64,000 bases of DNA, from positions 496,001 to 560,000 of the forward strand of contig NZ_WWCM01000002.1 of the NCBI RefSeq assembly GCF_009857915.1. The letters are read 5' to 3'. The position numbers and the translations under genes were made by a program. Shown piece by piece: positions 34,234-43,409 of this stretch. Each line of letters opens with the position of its first letter. Positions within the stretch are counted from its first letter, which is position 1. The notes under the pieces were generated by a model, which worked only from the letters and a program-made list of their open reading frames with translations, was not told the DNA's origin and did not search any database. The stretch is from Duganella qianjiadongensis (GTDB taxonomy: Bacteria; Pseudomonadota; Gammaproteobacteria; Burkholderiales; Burkholderiaceae_D).

Positions 34234-36488
34234 TACAGCTTACCGTTCAGCGAGACGAACAGCTGACGTGGAGCACCCGTCAGCATACTTTGCAGAGTAT
34301 GGCTAGGATCGGTCGCAGTGAAGCCGTTGGTGCCGATAGACCCCAGATACTTCTTGTCGAACAGATTGGTCACATTGGCTTGCAGGGTCAGGTCTTTCAG
34401 GCCGCCCATCGCTTTCAGCTTGTAGCCGGCCGACAGGTTGGCCAGCCAGAACGACGGTACGCTGGCATCGTTGGTGTAGGTGTAGTAGCGCTGACCCGTG
34501 TACTTGGCGCCGAGGCGGGCGAACCAGCCGGCGTTTTCGTACGAAGCTTCGGTGTTGAACAGCACGCGCGGCGCATCGACCACCTGCTTGCCGCTGACGG
34601 CGACCAGATTCTTGCCATCGACGTAATCCGATTTGTATTTCGAATCATTGAAGGTGGCCGAGTTGAACCAGCTCAGTTCACGGTTGATCTTCCAGACAGC
34701 GATCGCTTCCGCACCCTTGGTATCGACCTTGCCCACGTTGACCAGCGTCGACGGGCAGCCGACGATACCGGCGCAGGTAGCCACGCTGAGCTGACGGTCG
34801 TCGAAGCGGGCGCTGTAGACGGCCAGCGAGCCCTGGACGTCAGCGCGCTTGAAACGGTAGCCCAGATCCAGATTCACCGAGGTTTCCGGCTTCAGTTTGG
34901 CCGAGCCGGCATCGAATGCCACCTGGGTCTGCGAGAACGGACCGCTCACGCCCGGCTGGAAGGCACGCATGTTTTTCGAGGCCGAAGCAAACACTTCGTC
35001 ATCGCGGCTGATGGCATAGTTGACGCCTGCCTGCGGCAGGAAGGATTTCTCCGCGCTCAGCGTGCCGGCAGCACGGCTGCCGACCAGATTGGTGGCATTG
35101 ATGGCGACATCCATGCCTTTGAAGCCGGCGTTGAATTTCAGCTGGCCGTCCATGGCGCTGAAACTATCCTGCAGGTAGTACTGCGAGGTGGTGGTGATGA
35201 AGTTCTGTTTCCAGTCGGTGCGGAACGGCTTGGACAGGAACACCATGGTGTCGGCAGGACCGGTCACGCTGTAGTAGTTGCGGCTGACGGTGTGATTGCT
35301 GCGCTCGCCCCACAGACCGAAGTTGACGGTATGGCTGCCCAGTTCCCAGCTCAGATTGCTGGTCACGCCGTCGCGACCGATCGAGTATTCGGTGGTGCGC
35401 AGCGAAATCGGATTAGCCGCATCGGTCGGCACATACGGGGTATACCAGTGGCCCTGACCGTCGTTATCGTGGTGGTAGATGGTGCTGTTCAGGTTGACGT
35501 GGCTGCCGAAGTTCAGATCCAGCGTCAGGCCGCCGAGGGTATCTTTGCGCAGGCCGCCGGCCGAATAGTAGGCATCATCGAGGCTGTTGACGCCACCCGT
35601 GAACTGGCCCTTGGCCGCATTCACGGCACGCTGCCAGTCGCCTTCGTAGTTATCCCACTGATAGCCCAGACGCTGCACCATTTCCGGCGACACGTCCTGA
35701 TAGTCGACTTCGCGGCGGTCCGAGTAGTTGAGGAAGCCGGTCAGCTTGTTTTCGCCGAAGTTGAAAACGAACTTGGAGTTCAGCTGATCCTGATTCTGCC
35801 CACCGGCGCCCTTGGTTTTATCGGTGCGCTGGCGGGTGCCGCTCAGATAGGCTTTGGCCACGCCGTTCAGCAGGCCGGTATCGACGCGGGCAAAGGTGCG
35901 CGAGGTGGAGTCGCTGCCGAAGGTCTGGGCGAAGGTCAGGCCCAGTTCATCGCTCGGCATCTGCGAGAAGAACTGCACGGTGCCGCCCAGGTTGCTGGTG
36001 GAAGCGGTGGCCAGTGCACCGGCGCCTTGCGACACGGTGACGCTGCCAATATTTTCCGACGAAATCGCACGGCTGATGTGCAGGCCGTTGTTGTTACCGT
36101 AGCTCATATCTCCGAGCGGCACGCCGTCCAGCGTGAAGCCCAGCTGGTTCTGGTTGAAGCCGCGCACGCTGAAGCGGGTCGACCATTCGTAGGCGCCGAA
36201 AGGATCGGCCGACTGGAAGTTCACACCCGGCAGTTTCTCCAGCACTTTCAATGGGCTGGTGCCCGGCAGCGCTTCGGCCAGATCGGTCTTGTTAATGTTC
36301 TGCACCTGACGCGACTGGCCGCGGCCAGTGATCTCTACCGTCTGGATAGGGCCAACCACGGCACCAGCCAGATTGCTGTCCGCAGCGGCATCGGCTGCGT
36401 CGGCAGGGTTTGCCGCCAGAGCAGCGTGGCAGGCCAGCGCCTGCAGAACCAGCAGGCACAGAGGTTTCAATGGGAAGCGCTGTTGCAT
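34233..36488 (-). CDS. TonB-dependent outer-membrane receptor
   Basis: The protein has 751 residues from ATG 36488, just before a signal peptide (PLKPLCLLVLQALACHAALA). The plug domain includes VLEKLPGVNFQSADPFG, FSVRGFNQNQLGFTLDGVPL and the following SRAISSENIGSVTVSQGAGA. The barrel ends in the typical TonB-receptor C-terminus (LQSMLTGAPRQLFVSLNGKL). It is coupled to the secreted phosphoesterase and preceded by a four-half-site Pho box, so the substrate may be a phosphate-containing compound such as a phosphorylated metabolite or chelate; this is inference. An extension to 36557 exists in frame but lies upstream of the predicted transcription start. Confidence 0.95.
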   Translation of the reverse strand: MQQRFPLKPLCLLVLQALACHAALAANPADAADAAADSNLAGAVVGPIQTVEITGRGQSRQVQNINKTDLAEALPGTSPLKVLEKLPGVNFQSADPFGAYEWSTRFSVRGFNQNQLGFTLDGVPLGDMSYGNNNGLHISRAISSENIGSVTVSQGAGALATASTSNLGGTVQFFSQMPSDELGLTFAQTFGSDSTSRTFARVDTGLLNGVAKAYLSGTRQRTDKTKGAGGQNQDQLNSKFVFNFGENKLTGFLNYSDRREVDYQDVSPEMVQRLGYQWDNYEGDWQRAVNAAKGQFTGGVNSLDDAYYSAGGLRKDTLGGLTLDLNFGSHVNLNSTIYHHDNDGQGHWYTPYVPTDAANPISLRTTEYSIGRDGVTSNLSWELGSHTVNFGLWGERSNHTVSRNYYSVTGPADTMVFLSKPFRTDWKQNFITTTSQYYLQDSFSAMDGQLKFNAGFKGMDVAINATNLVGSRAAGTLSAEKSFLPQAGVNYAISRDDEVFASASKNMRAFQPGVSGPFSQTQVAFDAGSAKLKPETSVNLDLGYRFKRADVQGSLAVYSARFDDRQLSVATCAGIVGCPSTLVNVGKVDTKGAEAIAVWKINRELSWFNSATFNDSKYKSDYVDGKNLVAVSGKQVVDAPRVLFNTEASYENAGWFARLGAKYTGQRYYTYTNDASVPSFWLANLSAGYKLKAMGGLKDLTLQANVTNLFDKKYLGSIGTNGFTATDPSHTLQSMLTGAPRQLFVSLNGKL

Positions 36489-36541
36489 GATTTTTTCTTT
36501 CTTGTGAGTGAATGTAGAAGCGGTGCAAACTAACTCGCAAG

Positions 36542-36547
36542 ATTGTA
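36542..36547 (-). promoter_or_regulatory. -10 box of PhoB-type promoter
   Basis: TACAAT on the minus strand lies nine bases downstream of the last Pho half-site, the spacing expected when PhoB replaces -35 recognition. The start would be near 36535, about 47 bases before ATG 36488. Confidence 0.6.
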
Positions 36548-36556
36548 GAAACAGCA

Positions 36557-36597
36557 TGTGACGCGTCTATGACGCAGCCATGACAACTTTATGACAA
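36557..36597 (-). promoter_or_regulatory. Double Pho box (four PhoB half-sites)
   Basis: On the minus strand TTGTCATAAAGTTGTCAT (36580-36597) matches the 18-base Pho box at about 15 positions. Two more half-sites follow, CGTCATA (36568-36574) and CGTCACA (36557-36563). The four heptamers start exactly 11 bases apart on plus (36557, 36568, 36579, 36590), as required for PhoB dimers bound in tandem. This predicts induction of the receptor-phosphoesterase operon by phosphate starvation. Confidence 0.75.
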
Positions 36598-36649
36598 GAT
36601 TTCTTCACCTCGGTTAGTATGCAGAACCGAGTTCCACTCCGAGACGCAT

Positions 36650-37972
36650 ATGCCTCAGCCCACGCCACCCAGCTTCGGCACGCCGCCGCCAAGCCGTTCT
36701 GCCAGTCGCCCTGCCAGCAAAGACAGCAGCTGGCTGGGTAAGCTCGGCCCCGGCCTGATCACCGGCGCGGCCGACGACGATCCCAGCGGCATCGCCACCT
36801 ATTCGCAGGCGGGTGCCCAGTTCGGCCTGCAGATGCTGTGGACCGTGATCCTGACCCTGCCGCTGATGGTGGGCATCCAGGCCATCAGCGCCAACATCGG
36901 CCGCGTCAGCGGCGCCGGGCTGGCCACCAATATGCGGCGCCATCTGCCACGCCCGCTGCTGTACGCCATCGTCAGCCTGCTGCTCGTGGCCAACACCATC
37001 AATATCGCCGCCGACATTGCCGCCATGGGCCAGGCGGTCAGCCTGCTGACAGGCGGCGGCAGCCACTGGTACGCAGCTGCAGCCGGGCTGCTGTCGCTGC
37101 TGCTGCAAGTGCTGCTGCCCTACCACCGCTATGTGAATGTGCTCAAGTGGCTGACCCTGGCCCTGTTTGCCTACGTGCTCACGGCCATCAGCCTGCACCT
37201 GCCATGGCTGCAGGTGCTCAAGGCCATCGTCTGGCCTGAGCTGTCATGGCAGCCAGCCTATATCACCACCGTAGTGGCCGTATTCGGCACCACCATCAGT
37301 CCCTATCTGTTTTTCTGGCAGGCCTCGCAGGAAGTGGAAGACCTGCGCGCCGACCCGCTGGCCCACGCGCTCAAGCACGATGCCGGGCAGGCGGGCCCCC
37401 AGCTCATGCGCATCAAGATCGACACCGTGGTCGGCATGGGCTTTTCCAATCTGGTGGCGCTGTGCATCATGCTGACCACTGCTGTCACGCTGGGCGCGCA
37501 CGGCATCACCGACATCGCTTCTTCGGCGCAGGCGGCGCAGGCCCTGCGCCCCATCGCCGGCGACTTCGCCTTCGCCCTGTTCAGTCTCGGCATCATCGGC
37601 ACCGGCCTGCTGGCCGTGCCCGTGCTGGCCGGTTCGGCCGCCTACGCCATGGCCGGCGCCATGCACTGGCGCGGCAGTCTGGAACTGCAGTATGGCAGCG
37701 CGCGCAAGTTCTACGGCATCATAGGCGCCGCCACGCTGATCGGCACGGCGCTCTGCTTCACCAGCATCGATCCCATCCGCGCGCTGTACTGGAGCGCCGT
37801 GCTGAACGGTGTGATCTCGGTGCCCATCATGGTAGTGCTGATGCTGCTGGCACGCCGCCCTGCCGTAATGGGCGCGCTGGTGATTTCGCGCCGTTTGACG
37901 CTACTGGGCTGGCTGTGCACGGGCGTGATGGCGCTGGCGGTGGCCGCCATGCTGGTGACGATGGTTTTATAA
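36650..37972 (+). CDS. NRAMP-superfamily transporter with altered metal site
   Basis: The protein has 440 residues and eleven predicted helices. After a Pro/Ser-rich N-terminus, helix 1 reads GPGLITGAADDDPSGIATYS, where true Mn/Fe NRAMP proteins have Asp-Pro-Gly-Asn; here it is Asp-Pro-Ser-Gly. Helix 6 reads VFGTTISPYLFFWQ, lacking the Met-Pro-His segment whose Met binds soft metals. The fold is therefore NRAMP, but selectivity probably differs: Mg-type NRAMP-related transporters or another substrate. It starts about 50 bases beyond the Pho box of the divergent operon and is followed 28 bases later by a small periplasmic protein gene. Confidence 0.85.
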   Translation: MPQPTPPSFGTPPPSRSASRPASKDSSWLGKLGPGLITGAADDDPSGIATYSQAGAQFGLQMLWTVILTLPLMVGIQAISANIGRVSGAGLATNMRRHLPRPLLYAIVSLLLVANTINIAADIAAMGQAVSLLTGGGSHWYAAAAGLLSLLLQVLLPYHRYVNVLKWLTLALFAYVLTAISLHLPWLQVLKAIVWPELSWQPAYITTVVAVFGTTISPYLFFWQASQEVEDLRADPLAHALKHDAGQAGPQLMRIKIDTVVGMGFSNLVALCIMLTTAVTLGAHGITDIASSAQAAQALRPIAGDFAFALFSLGIIGTGLLAVPVLAGSAAYAMAGAMHWRGSLELQYGSARKFYGIIGAATLIGTALCFTSIDPIRALYWSAVLNGVISVPIMVVLMLLARRPAVMGALVISRRLTLLGWLCTGVMALAVAAMLVTMVL

Positions 37973-38000
37973 TGGCCGCAACAGAGACAGGGAGCAGCCC

Positions 38001-38336
38001 ATGCGAGCGACACTCCGGCTAGCGCTATTGCTGCTGGCCAGCGCGGCCAGCCTGGACGTACAGGCTTACGAACGTCCGTTTCCGGCCCATGCCGTGCGCG
38101 GCAAAATGACGCCGGCCTATTTCCCCGAAGTGCTGATCGATGGCAAAGTACGCCAGCTGGCACCGTCGGCGCGCATCTTCAATCAGGACAATCTGATCGA
38201 GCTGCCCGCAGCGATACGCGGCAGTGATCTGGTGGTCAATTACACCGTCGATAGCTGGGGCAATATCGACCGCATCTGGATACTCACGGCTGAGGAAGCG
38301 GCGCAAAAACCGGCAGCGGCCGGCAACGGCCGCTGA
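38001..38336 (+). CDS. Small exported protein of unknown function
   Basis: The protein has 111 residues with a signal peptide (LRLALLLLASAASLDVQA). The mature part (RPFPAHAVRGKMTPAYFPEV, then QLAPSARIFNQDNLIELPAA and VVNYTVDSWGNIDRIWILT) is a small soluble domain with no recognised family. It is 28 bases after the NRAMP-like gene, so co-transcription is likely, but a functional link is not shown. Confidence 0.75.
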   Translation: MRATLRLALLLLASAASLDVQAYERPFPAHAVRGKMTPAYFPEVLIDGKVRQLAPSARIFNQDNLIELPAAIRGSDLVVNYTVDSWGNIDRIWILTAEEAAQKPAAAGNGR

Positions 38337-38363
38337 AACCCCAGCGCTGCCAGCAGGGCAGGC

Positions 38364-40682
38364 TCAGACGCTGGCAGCCAGTTGCGGCAGTGCGCCCGCT
38401 TTCAGGCGGCTGGCAAAGCCCGGCAATTCATCGGCCGGTATCGGCAGCGAGATGTGATAGCCCTGCAGATGATGGCAGCCAAGCTGGCGCAATATGCTGG
38501 CCTGCCCTGCCGTCTCCACGCCTTCCGCCACCAGTTGCAGGCCCAGGCTCTGGCCCATGGCAATAATCGCATGCACCAGATTATTGCTGCGCTCACTGTG
38601 CTCGATATCCATCACGAAGGCACGGTCTATCTTCAGCGTATTCAGATGGAAGCGGGTCAGGTAGCTGAGCGAGGAATAGCCGGTACCGAAATCGTCCAGC
38701 GAGATGCCCACACCCATGCCGCGCAGCTGCGCCAGCACGCTCTGTACCTGACTGCCGTTATCGATCAGCACCCGCTCCGTCAGTTCCAGCTCCAGCTGGC
38801 GCGGCGCCAGCCCGTTGCGTTCCAGTGCCTGCTGCACCAGCCCGACAAAAGCCGGATCAGCTAGCTGCCAGGCCGAGACATTGATGCTGACCGTGAGCTC
38901 GCCCAGCGCGCCGGTTTTCCACACGCCGAGCTGGCGGCAGGCTTCGTTCAGCACCCAGCTGCCGATTTCCACGATCATGCCGCTATCTTCCGCTACCGGA
39001 ATAAAGCGGTCGGGCGCCACATTGCCCAGCGTGGCGCTATGCCAGCGCAGCAGCGCCTCCACCTTGGTCATGGCACCGCTGGCCGCACTGGTAATGGCCT
39101 GGTACACGAGACGGAATTCCTGCCCCGCGATGGCGCCGCGCAGCGCACCGTCGATCACCAGCGCATCCTTGGCCGCCGCATTCATGGCGTCATTAAAGAA
39201 ACGCAGCTCGCCGCGTCCGCTCTTCTTGGCCACATACATGGCGATATCGGCATGGCGGATCAGCGTGGCGCCATCCAGACCATGCTGCGGATAGCAGGCC
39301 ACGCCGACGCTGGCCGACACGCCGATCACATGGTGGGTCACGGTAAAGCTGCTCTCCATGGCAGCGATAATCTGTTCGGCGCAGGCGCGCGCGCGCTGCT
39401 CGGCGCTGCCCGCCGCCAGCTCCGGCAGCACCACGATGAATTCGTCGCCGCCGAAACGGGCCAGCACATCCTGCGGCCCCAGCACGGAATGCAGGCGGCG
39501 CGCGAACTGGCGCAGCAGCTCATCGCCCACGGCATGACCGAAGGAGTCGTTGACGCGCTTGAACTTGTCCAGATCGATGAACAGCACGGCGCACTCGCAG
39601 GCCGCGCTGCAGGCCAGCGTGACCTCTTCGCGCAGCCGGTTGGTAATGGCGTGGCGGTTGAAATAGCCGGTCACCGGATCGATGTTGGCGGCCTGACGCA
39701 ACAGATCATCCTTGCGGGTGCGTTCGCTGATATCGAGCAGCTGCACCAGACAGTAAAGGCGGCCGCGCTCTTCATACGGCGATGCCAGCAATTCCACCGG
39801 CAGCCGCGTGCCATTGTGCAGCTGGAACATGGCCGTCTCCACCAGCGGATAGACGGCATCGGGCGCCATGAAGCGCTGGAAGTATAGGTCGGCCATCTGC
39901 GGTGTCAGTCCCGGCAGCAGATCGCTCACATGCCTGCCCACCAGATCAGCCGGACCGGCAAAGCCGAGCAGGCGCGCGCAGCGCTCATTGGCCACCTGCA
40001 CATAGCCGCGCCGGTCGCGAATCAGGAAGCCGTTACTGAGGCTGTCGATGGTGCGCGCATAGCGCTGCTGGATTTCCTGCTGCACGGCGTAGATCAGCCC
40101 CAGCATGCTCAATGTCTTGAGCACCGTGGTGCCGACAAACCAGAACAGATACAGCTCGGGCCCCAGCGTGACGGCACTGAGCATATTGAAAATCCCGCGC
40201 AGCAGCAGCGTCATGCCGAGGAACTGGTAGCGGTTCTTGTTGCGGATCAGGCGCTGGCCGCACCACACCATCACCACGCCGAGGATGGCGGCGCTGCCCG
40301 GCGCCAGCAGCGCCGGCGTGGCATCCCACACCCGATAGCAGACCAGGGTAATGGCCAGCGCCACCGGCAATATCCAGCGCTGCTGCGCACGGTGCAGTTC
40401 ACCGAGGAAGAATTTGGTGCCGCTCCAGTAGCCCGCCATGCCGGCCGCCAGCATGGCCGCGCAGAGGGGAATGCGCCACTGTTCGGACAGATAGCGGCCG
40501 CCGATAAACCACAGCACGATGCCGCTCATGACGGACAGCTGGCCCAGCCCCCAGTACAGCGCATGCTTTTCCTTGCGCTGCATCAGCCATAGAAAAATCA
40601 GCAATGTGCTCAGAATGGCATCGGCCGCAAAGGCCGCGGCGATGGCGGATAGGTGGCTGTAACTACCGAGATCGGTGCTCAT
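38364..40682 (-). CDS. Membrane PAS-GGDEF-EAL protein (c-di-GMP turnover)
   Basis: The protein has 772 residues. Seven N-terminal helices (about 10-200) are followed by a PAS domain (about 205-320, NGFLIRDRRGYVQVANERCA), GGDEF (about 335-495, RFGGDEFIVVLPE) and EAL (about 510-760). The GGDEF active-site motif is intact but the inhibitory RxxD is absent (GPQD at that place). The EAL domain keeps KVEALLRW, SINVSAWQL, ELTERVLIDNG, LDDFGTGYSSLSYL, KIDRAFV and AEGVET, so phosphodiesterase activity is likely. It is monocistronic. The membrane sensor type is not identified. Confidence 0.93.
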   Translation of the reverse strand: MSTDLGSYSHLSAIAAAFAADAILSTLLIFLWLMQRKEKHALYWGLGQLSVMSGIVLWFIGGRYLSEQWRIPLCAAMLAAGMAGYWSGTKFFLGELHRAQQRWILPVALAITLVCYRVWDATPALLAPGSAAILGVVMVWCGQRLIRNKNRYQFLGMTLLLRGIFNMLSAVTLGPELYLFWFVGTTVLKTLSMLGLIYAVQQEIQQRYARTIDSLSNGFLIRDRRGYVQVANERCARLLGFAGPADLVGRHVSDLLPGLTPQMADLYFQRFMAPDAVYPLVETAMFQLHNGTRLPVELLASPYEERGRLYCLVQLLDISERTRKDDLLRQAANIDPVTGYFNRHAITNRLREEVTLACSAACECAVLFIDLDKFKRVNDSFGHAVGDELLRQFARRLHSVLGPQDVLARFGGDEFIVVLPELAAGSAEQRARACAEQIIAAMESSFTVTHHVIGVSASVGVACYPQHGLDGATLIRHADIAMYVAKKSGRGELRFFNDAMNAAAKDALVIDGALRGAIAGQEFRLVYQAITSAASGAMTKVEALLRWHSATLGNVAPDRFIPVAEDSGMIVEIGSWVLNEACRQLGVWKTGALGELTVSINVSAWQLADPAFVGLVQQALERNGLAPRQLELELTERVLIDNGSQVQSVLAQLRGMGVGISLDDFGTGYSSLSYLTRFHLNTLKIDRAFVMDIEHSERSNNLVHAIIAMGQSLGLQLVAEGVETAGQASILRQLGCHHLQGYHISLPIPADELPGFASRLKAGALPQLAASV

Positions 40683-40815
40683 AAATGGGGCCCTGCGGTC
40701 CAGCGTCTCAATGATAGGAATAATTATTCAGACCATTGTATGCCCAAGCTCCCGCGCCGCGATACGGCAGAGCACGTCTAGCGCCGATTTCTGTTGCCGA
40801 TTAACACAGACGCTG

Positions 40816-41421
40816 TCACAGGAACAAGGAAATTGCCAGACTCCACATCACCAGCGCAATCACCGCATCGAGGATCTGCCATGCACGCGGGCGGGCAAAG
40901 ACGGGCGTCAGATAGCGCGCCCCGAAGCCCAGACTGGTGAACCACAGCAGCGAAGCGAGCATGGCGCCCGCCGCAAAATACCAGCGCCCCATGCCGGCCT
41001 GCTGGCCGCCGATGGAACCGAGCAGCACCACCGTATCCAGATACACATGGGGATTGAGCAGGCTGAAGGCCAGCATGGCCGCCACCACCGTACGCCGTTC
41101 GCTGGCGCCGCTATTGGCCTGGGCCTGCATGCTGCCCGGCTGCAGGGCGGAACGGGCAGCGCGCCAGCCATACCAGCCCAGAAAGGCGGCACCGGCCAGT
41201 TTGATCAGCCACAGTAGCGACGGCGCCTGCGTCATCAGTTCGCCCATCCCGGCCACCCCGGCGCCGATCAGCAGCACATCGCACAGCACGCAGATGGCTA
41301 CGCACACCAGCACGAACTCGCGCTTGAGGGCCTGCCGCAGCAGATAGGCGTTCTGCGAACCGATGGCCACGATCAGGCTGCCGCCCAGCCCCATCCCCTT
41401 GAAAAAAGCTGCTGCCAGCAT
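40816..41421 (-). CDS. argO: LysE-family basic amino-acid exporter (ArgO-like)
   Basis: The protein has 201 residues with six helices. The LysE-family start is clear (FFKGMGLGGSLIVAIGSQNAYLLRQ, with the Gly-x-Gln-Asn motif), as is LNPHVYLDTVVLLGSIGGQQ near 120-140. It exports arginine, lysine or analogues such as canavanine. It is divergent from an ArgP-like LysR gene across an 86-base gap, the classical argO/argP or lysE/lysG arrangement, which supports regulation by intracellular basic amino acids. Confidence 0.92.
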   Translation of the reverse strand: MLAAAFFKGMGLGGSLIVAIGSQNAYLLRQALKREFVLVCVAICVLCDVLLIGAGVAGMGELMTQAPSLLWLIKLAGAAFLGWYGWRAARSALQPGSMQAQANSGASERRTVVAAMLAFSLLNPHVYLDTVVLLGSIGGQQAGMGRWYFAAGAMLASLLWFTSLGFGARYLTPVFARPRAWQILDAVIALVMWSLAISLFL

Positions 41422-41470
41422 GCTGTCCCCCTGATTGAAAACGCCAGCTTAGCGGGACGGCGGAGATAAG

Positions 41471-41476
41471 TATAAT
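41471..41476 (+). promoter_or_regulatory. Candidate -10 box of argP
   Basis: TATAAT in the argO-argP gap is followed by AGGA (41498-41501) about six bases before the ATG at 41508. The -35 is not evident. The surrounding AT-rich segment is the expected site for ArgP binding. Confidence 0.4.
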
Positions 41477-41507
41477 TAATAAAAATCACCAAATATTAGG
41501 AAAACTA

Positions 41508-42410
41508 ATGAAGCAGGTCGATTATCGGGGTCTGGCCGCGCTCGATGCCATCATCGAATACGGCAATTTCGACAAGGCCGCTGCCGCGCTGGCCATTACC
41601 CAGTCCGCCGTGTCGCAGCGCCTGCGCATGCTCGAACACAGCGCAGGCGAACTGCTGATCGTGCGCAGCCAGCCACCGGTACCGACCGCAGCCGGCCAGC
41701 GCCTGATCGCCCACTACCGTCAGGTGCGGCTGCTGGAAGCGGCACTGCTGCAGGCCGCGCCGGGCGGCGCACCGACGGTGGAAATCGCCATCGCCGTGAA
41801 TGCCGACAGTGCCGCCACATGGCTGCAGGAAGCCATCACCCCGCTGATGCTGCGCGGCGACTGCATGCTGCATATCCGTATGGACGATCAGGACCACACG
41901 CTGAGCATGCTGCGCGAAGGCCGGGTATATGGCTGCGTCACCAGCGAATCGGCGCAGGTGGCGGGCACCTCCTCCACCCCGCTGGGGCGGATGCGCTATC
42001 TGTGCGTGGCCAGCCCCGCCTATGCGCAGCGCTGGTTCCCGCAAGGGATGACGGCGCAGGCCGTGCAGACCGCTCCCGTGCTGATTTTCGACCGCAAGGA
42101 TGCGCTGCAGCAGCGCTACATCGCCCAGTACACCGGCTATACGGGCAGTTTTCCGCACCATGCCTACGCCAGCTCGGACGGCTTCCTGCGCTTTGTGGCG
42201 GCCGGTTTCGGCTACGGCATGCTGCCGGTGCTGCAATGCGCAGCAGGCTTACGGGATGGCACGCTGATCGATCTGACGCCGGGCCACTATCTCGATGTGC
42301 CCCTGATCTGGCACCGCTGGGATATCGATACGCCCTACACGCGCCAGCTATCGGCGCGCATCATCGCAACGGCGCAGCGCTGGCTGCTGCAGGAAGCGGC
42401 CCCGCACTAG
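41508..42410 (+). CDS. argP: LysR-family regulator ArgP/LysG-like
   Basis: The protein has 300 residues. The winged helix-turn-helix is at residues about 4-62 (YRGLAALDAIIEYGNFDKAA and ITQSAVSQRLRMLE), with a periplasmic-binding-like effector domain beyond 90. The sequence pattern (Gly-Asn-Phe-Asp-Lys-Ala-Ala at the helix start) is that of the ArgP/IciA branch. Its divergence from argO supports the assignment as activator of export in response to lysine or arginine. Its end overlaps the convergent methyltransferase gene by four bases. Confidence 0.92.
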   Translation: MKQVDYRGLAALDAIIEYGNFDKAAAALAITQSAVSQRLRMLEHSAGELLIVRSQPPVPTAAGQRLIAHYRQVRLLEAALLQAAPGGAPTVEIAIAVNADSAATWLQEAITPLMLRGDCMLHIRMDDQDHTLSMLREGRVYGCVTSESAQVAGTSSTPLGRMRYLCVASPAYAQRWFPQGMTAQAVQTAPVLIFDRKDALQQRYIAQYTGYTGSFPHHAYASSDGFLRFVAAGFGYGMLPVLQCAAGLRDGTLIDLTPGHYLDVPLIWHRWDIDTPYTRQLSARIIATAQRWLLQEAAPH

Positions 42411-43408
42411 CGCGCGGCCAGTTCGGCCCGGGCGCGCGCTTCCCATTCGGCCGGATCAGCGCCGTAGCTGAGCGGCGCTGCTGCGCTGCCATCCCAGTCG
42501 CCATAACGCTGGTACAGATTCACGCTGGTCCATGCCAGCGTACCGGCAGGGAAATGCTGCAGGATGCGGAACGCCGGATGCTGCAGCGGATAAGTGGTGG
42601 TCGATACCAGCGCCCCCGGCTGCAGCTCGCTGGCCAGTTTTTGCGCCAGCGCCGGCATCAGCGGGCCGAAGCAGGTACTGTAGAGGAACACCAGCGTGGC
42701 CGCGCTGACATCGACCTTGAACATATCGGCCTCGATAAACGCCAGCCGCTGCGGCAGGTCGCGCAGATGCGCCAGCGTCATACTGGCACCGGACGGCAGC
42801 AGCAAGGTCTGCTCGTGCTGCAGCGGTGGCGGCAGCTGGGCCAGCTGCTGCCCGTTCAGCGCCAGCATGTGCTGGCAGCGCTGCAAGGCCAGCTGATGGC
42901 GATACGCCATCAGCTCCACCCCCACACAGCGCCGGAACGGCAAACTCAGCGCGGCCGTCATCACCACCTTACCCAGACCGCTGCCCAGATCGACCATCAG
43001 GCCGCCGGGCGCCACAAACGGCGCGATGGCCGCAAAATAGCGCTCCAGTTCATCCTGCTGCAGTTCGCCGTAGATCAGGCCGGCATCCTGCACCAGCCAG
43101 TCATGAATTTCCGTATCGCTGATCTGCTGCAAAGGGCGGAAATGCGGCAAGGCCGGGCTACGCGGCAGCATGCTGTGCGGCTGCAGCCCGGCCGGCAGCG
43201 TGCCGACGATCACGCTGGCATGGGGGCGCAGGCGCTGCAGCAGATAGTCGTGCTGCAGGCGGTCCTCCAGACAGGCACGCAAGGCGTAGCCGGTTTCGAT
43301 ATATGCGAGAAAGGGCGCATCAGGCGCCAGCAGCAGGGGCGGACGCTGGTGCTGCTCGCCGCCCTGTATGGCGGCGTACAACGGTGCCAGCAGCTGCGTC
43401 GCCAGCAT
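42407..43408 (-). CDS. SAM-dependent methyltransferase, DOT1-like fold
   Basis: The protein has 333 residues. Motif I is LMVDLGSGLGKVVMTAALSL (about 140-160), followed by the acidic VGVELMAYRHQLA. The pattern of Asp-x-Gly-x-Gly-x-Gly-Lys plus an invariant Glu resembles the DOT1/histone-lysine-methyltransferase-like fold found in several bacterial methyltransferases. The N-terminal 100 residues are helical and unassigned. It follows a DUF5710 gene by one base on the same strand. The substrate is unknown. Confidence 0.8.
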   Translation of the reverse strand: MLATQLLAPLYAAIQGGEQHQRPPLLLAPDAPFLAYIETGYALRACLEDRLQHDYLLQRLRPHASVIVGTLPAGLQPHSMLPRSPALPHFRPLQQISDTEIHDWLVQDAGLIYGELQQDELERYFAAIAPFVAPGGLMVDLGSGLGKVVMTAALSLPFRRCVGVELMAYRHQLALQRCQHMLALNGQQLAQLPPPLQHEQTLLLPSGASMTLAHLRDLPQRLAFIEADMFKVDVSAATLVFLYSTCFGPLMPALAQKLASELQPGALVSTTTYPLQHPAFRILQHFPAGTLAWTSVNLYQRYGDWDGSAAAPLSYGADPAEWEARARAELAAR

Positions 43409-43409
43409 A

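Noticed and set aside
34224-36533. 769-codon open frame on the plus strand
   Set aside because: It is the antisense shadow of the TonB receptor gene, whose signal peptide, plug and C-terminus are all clear on the other strand.
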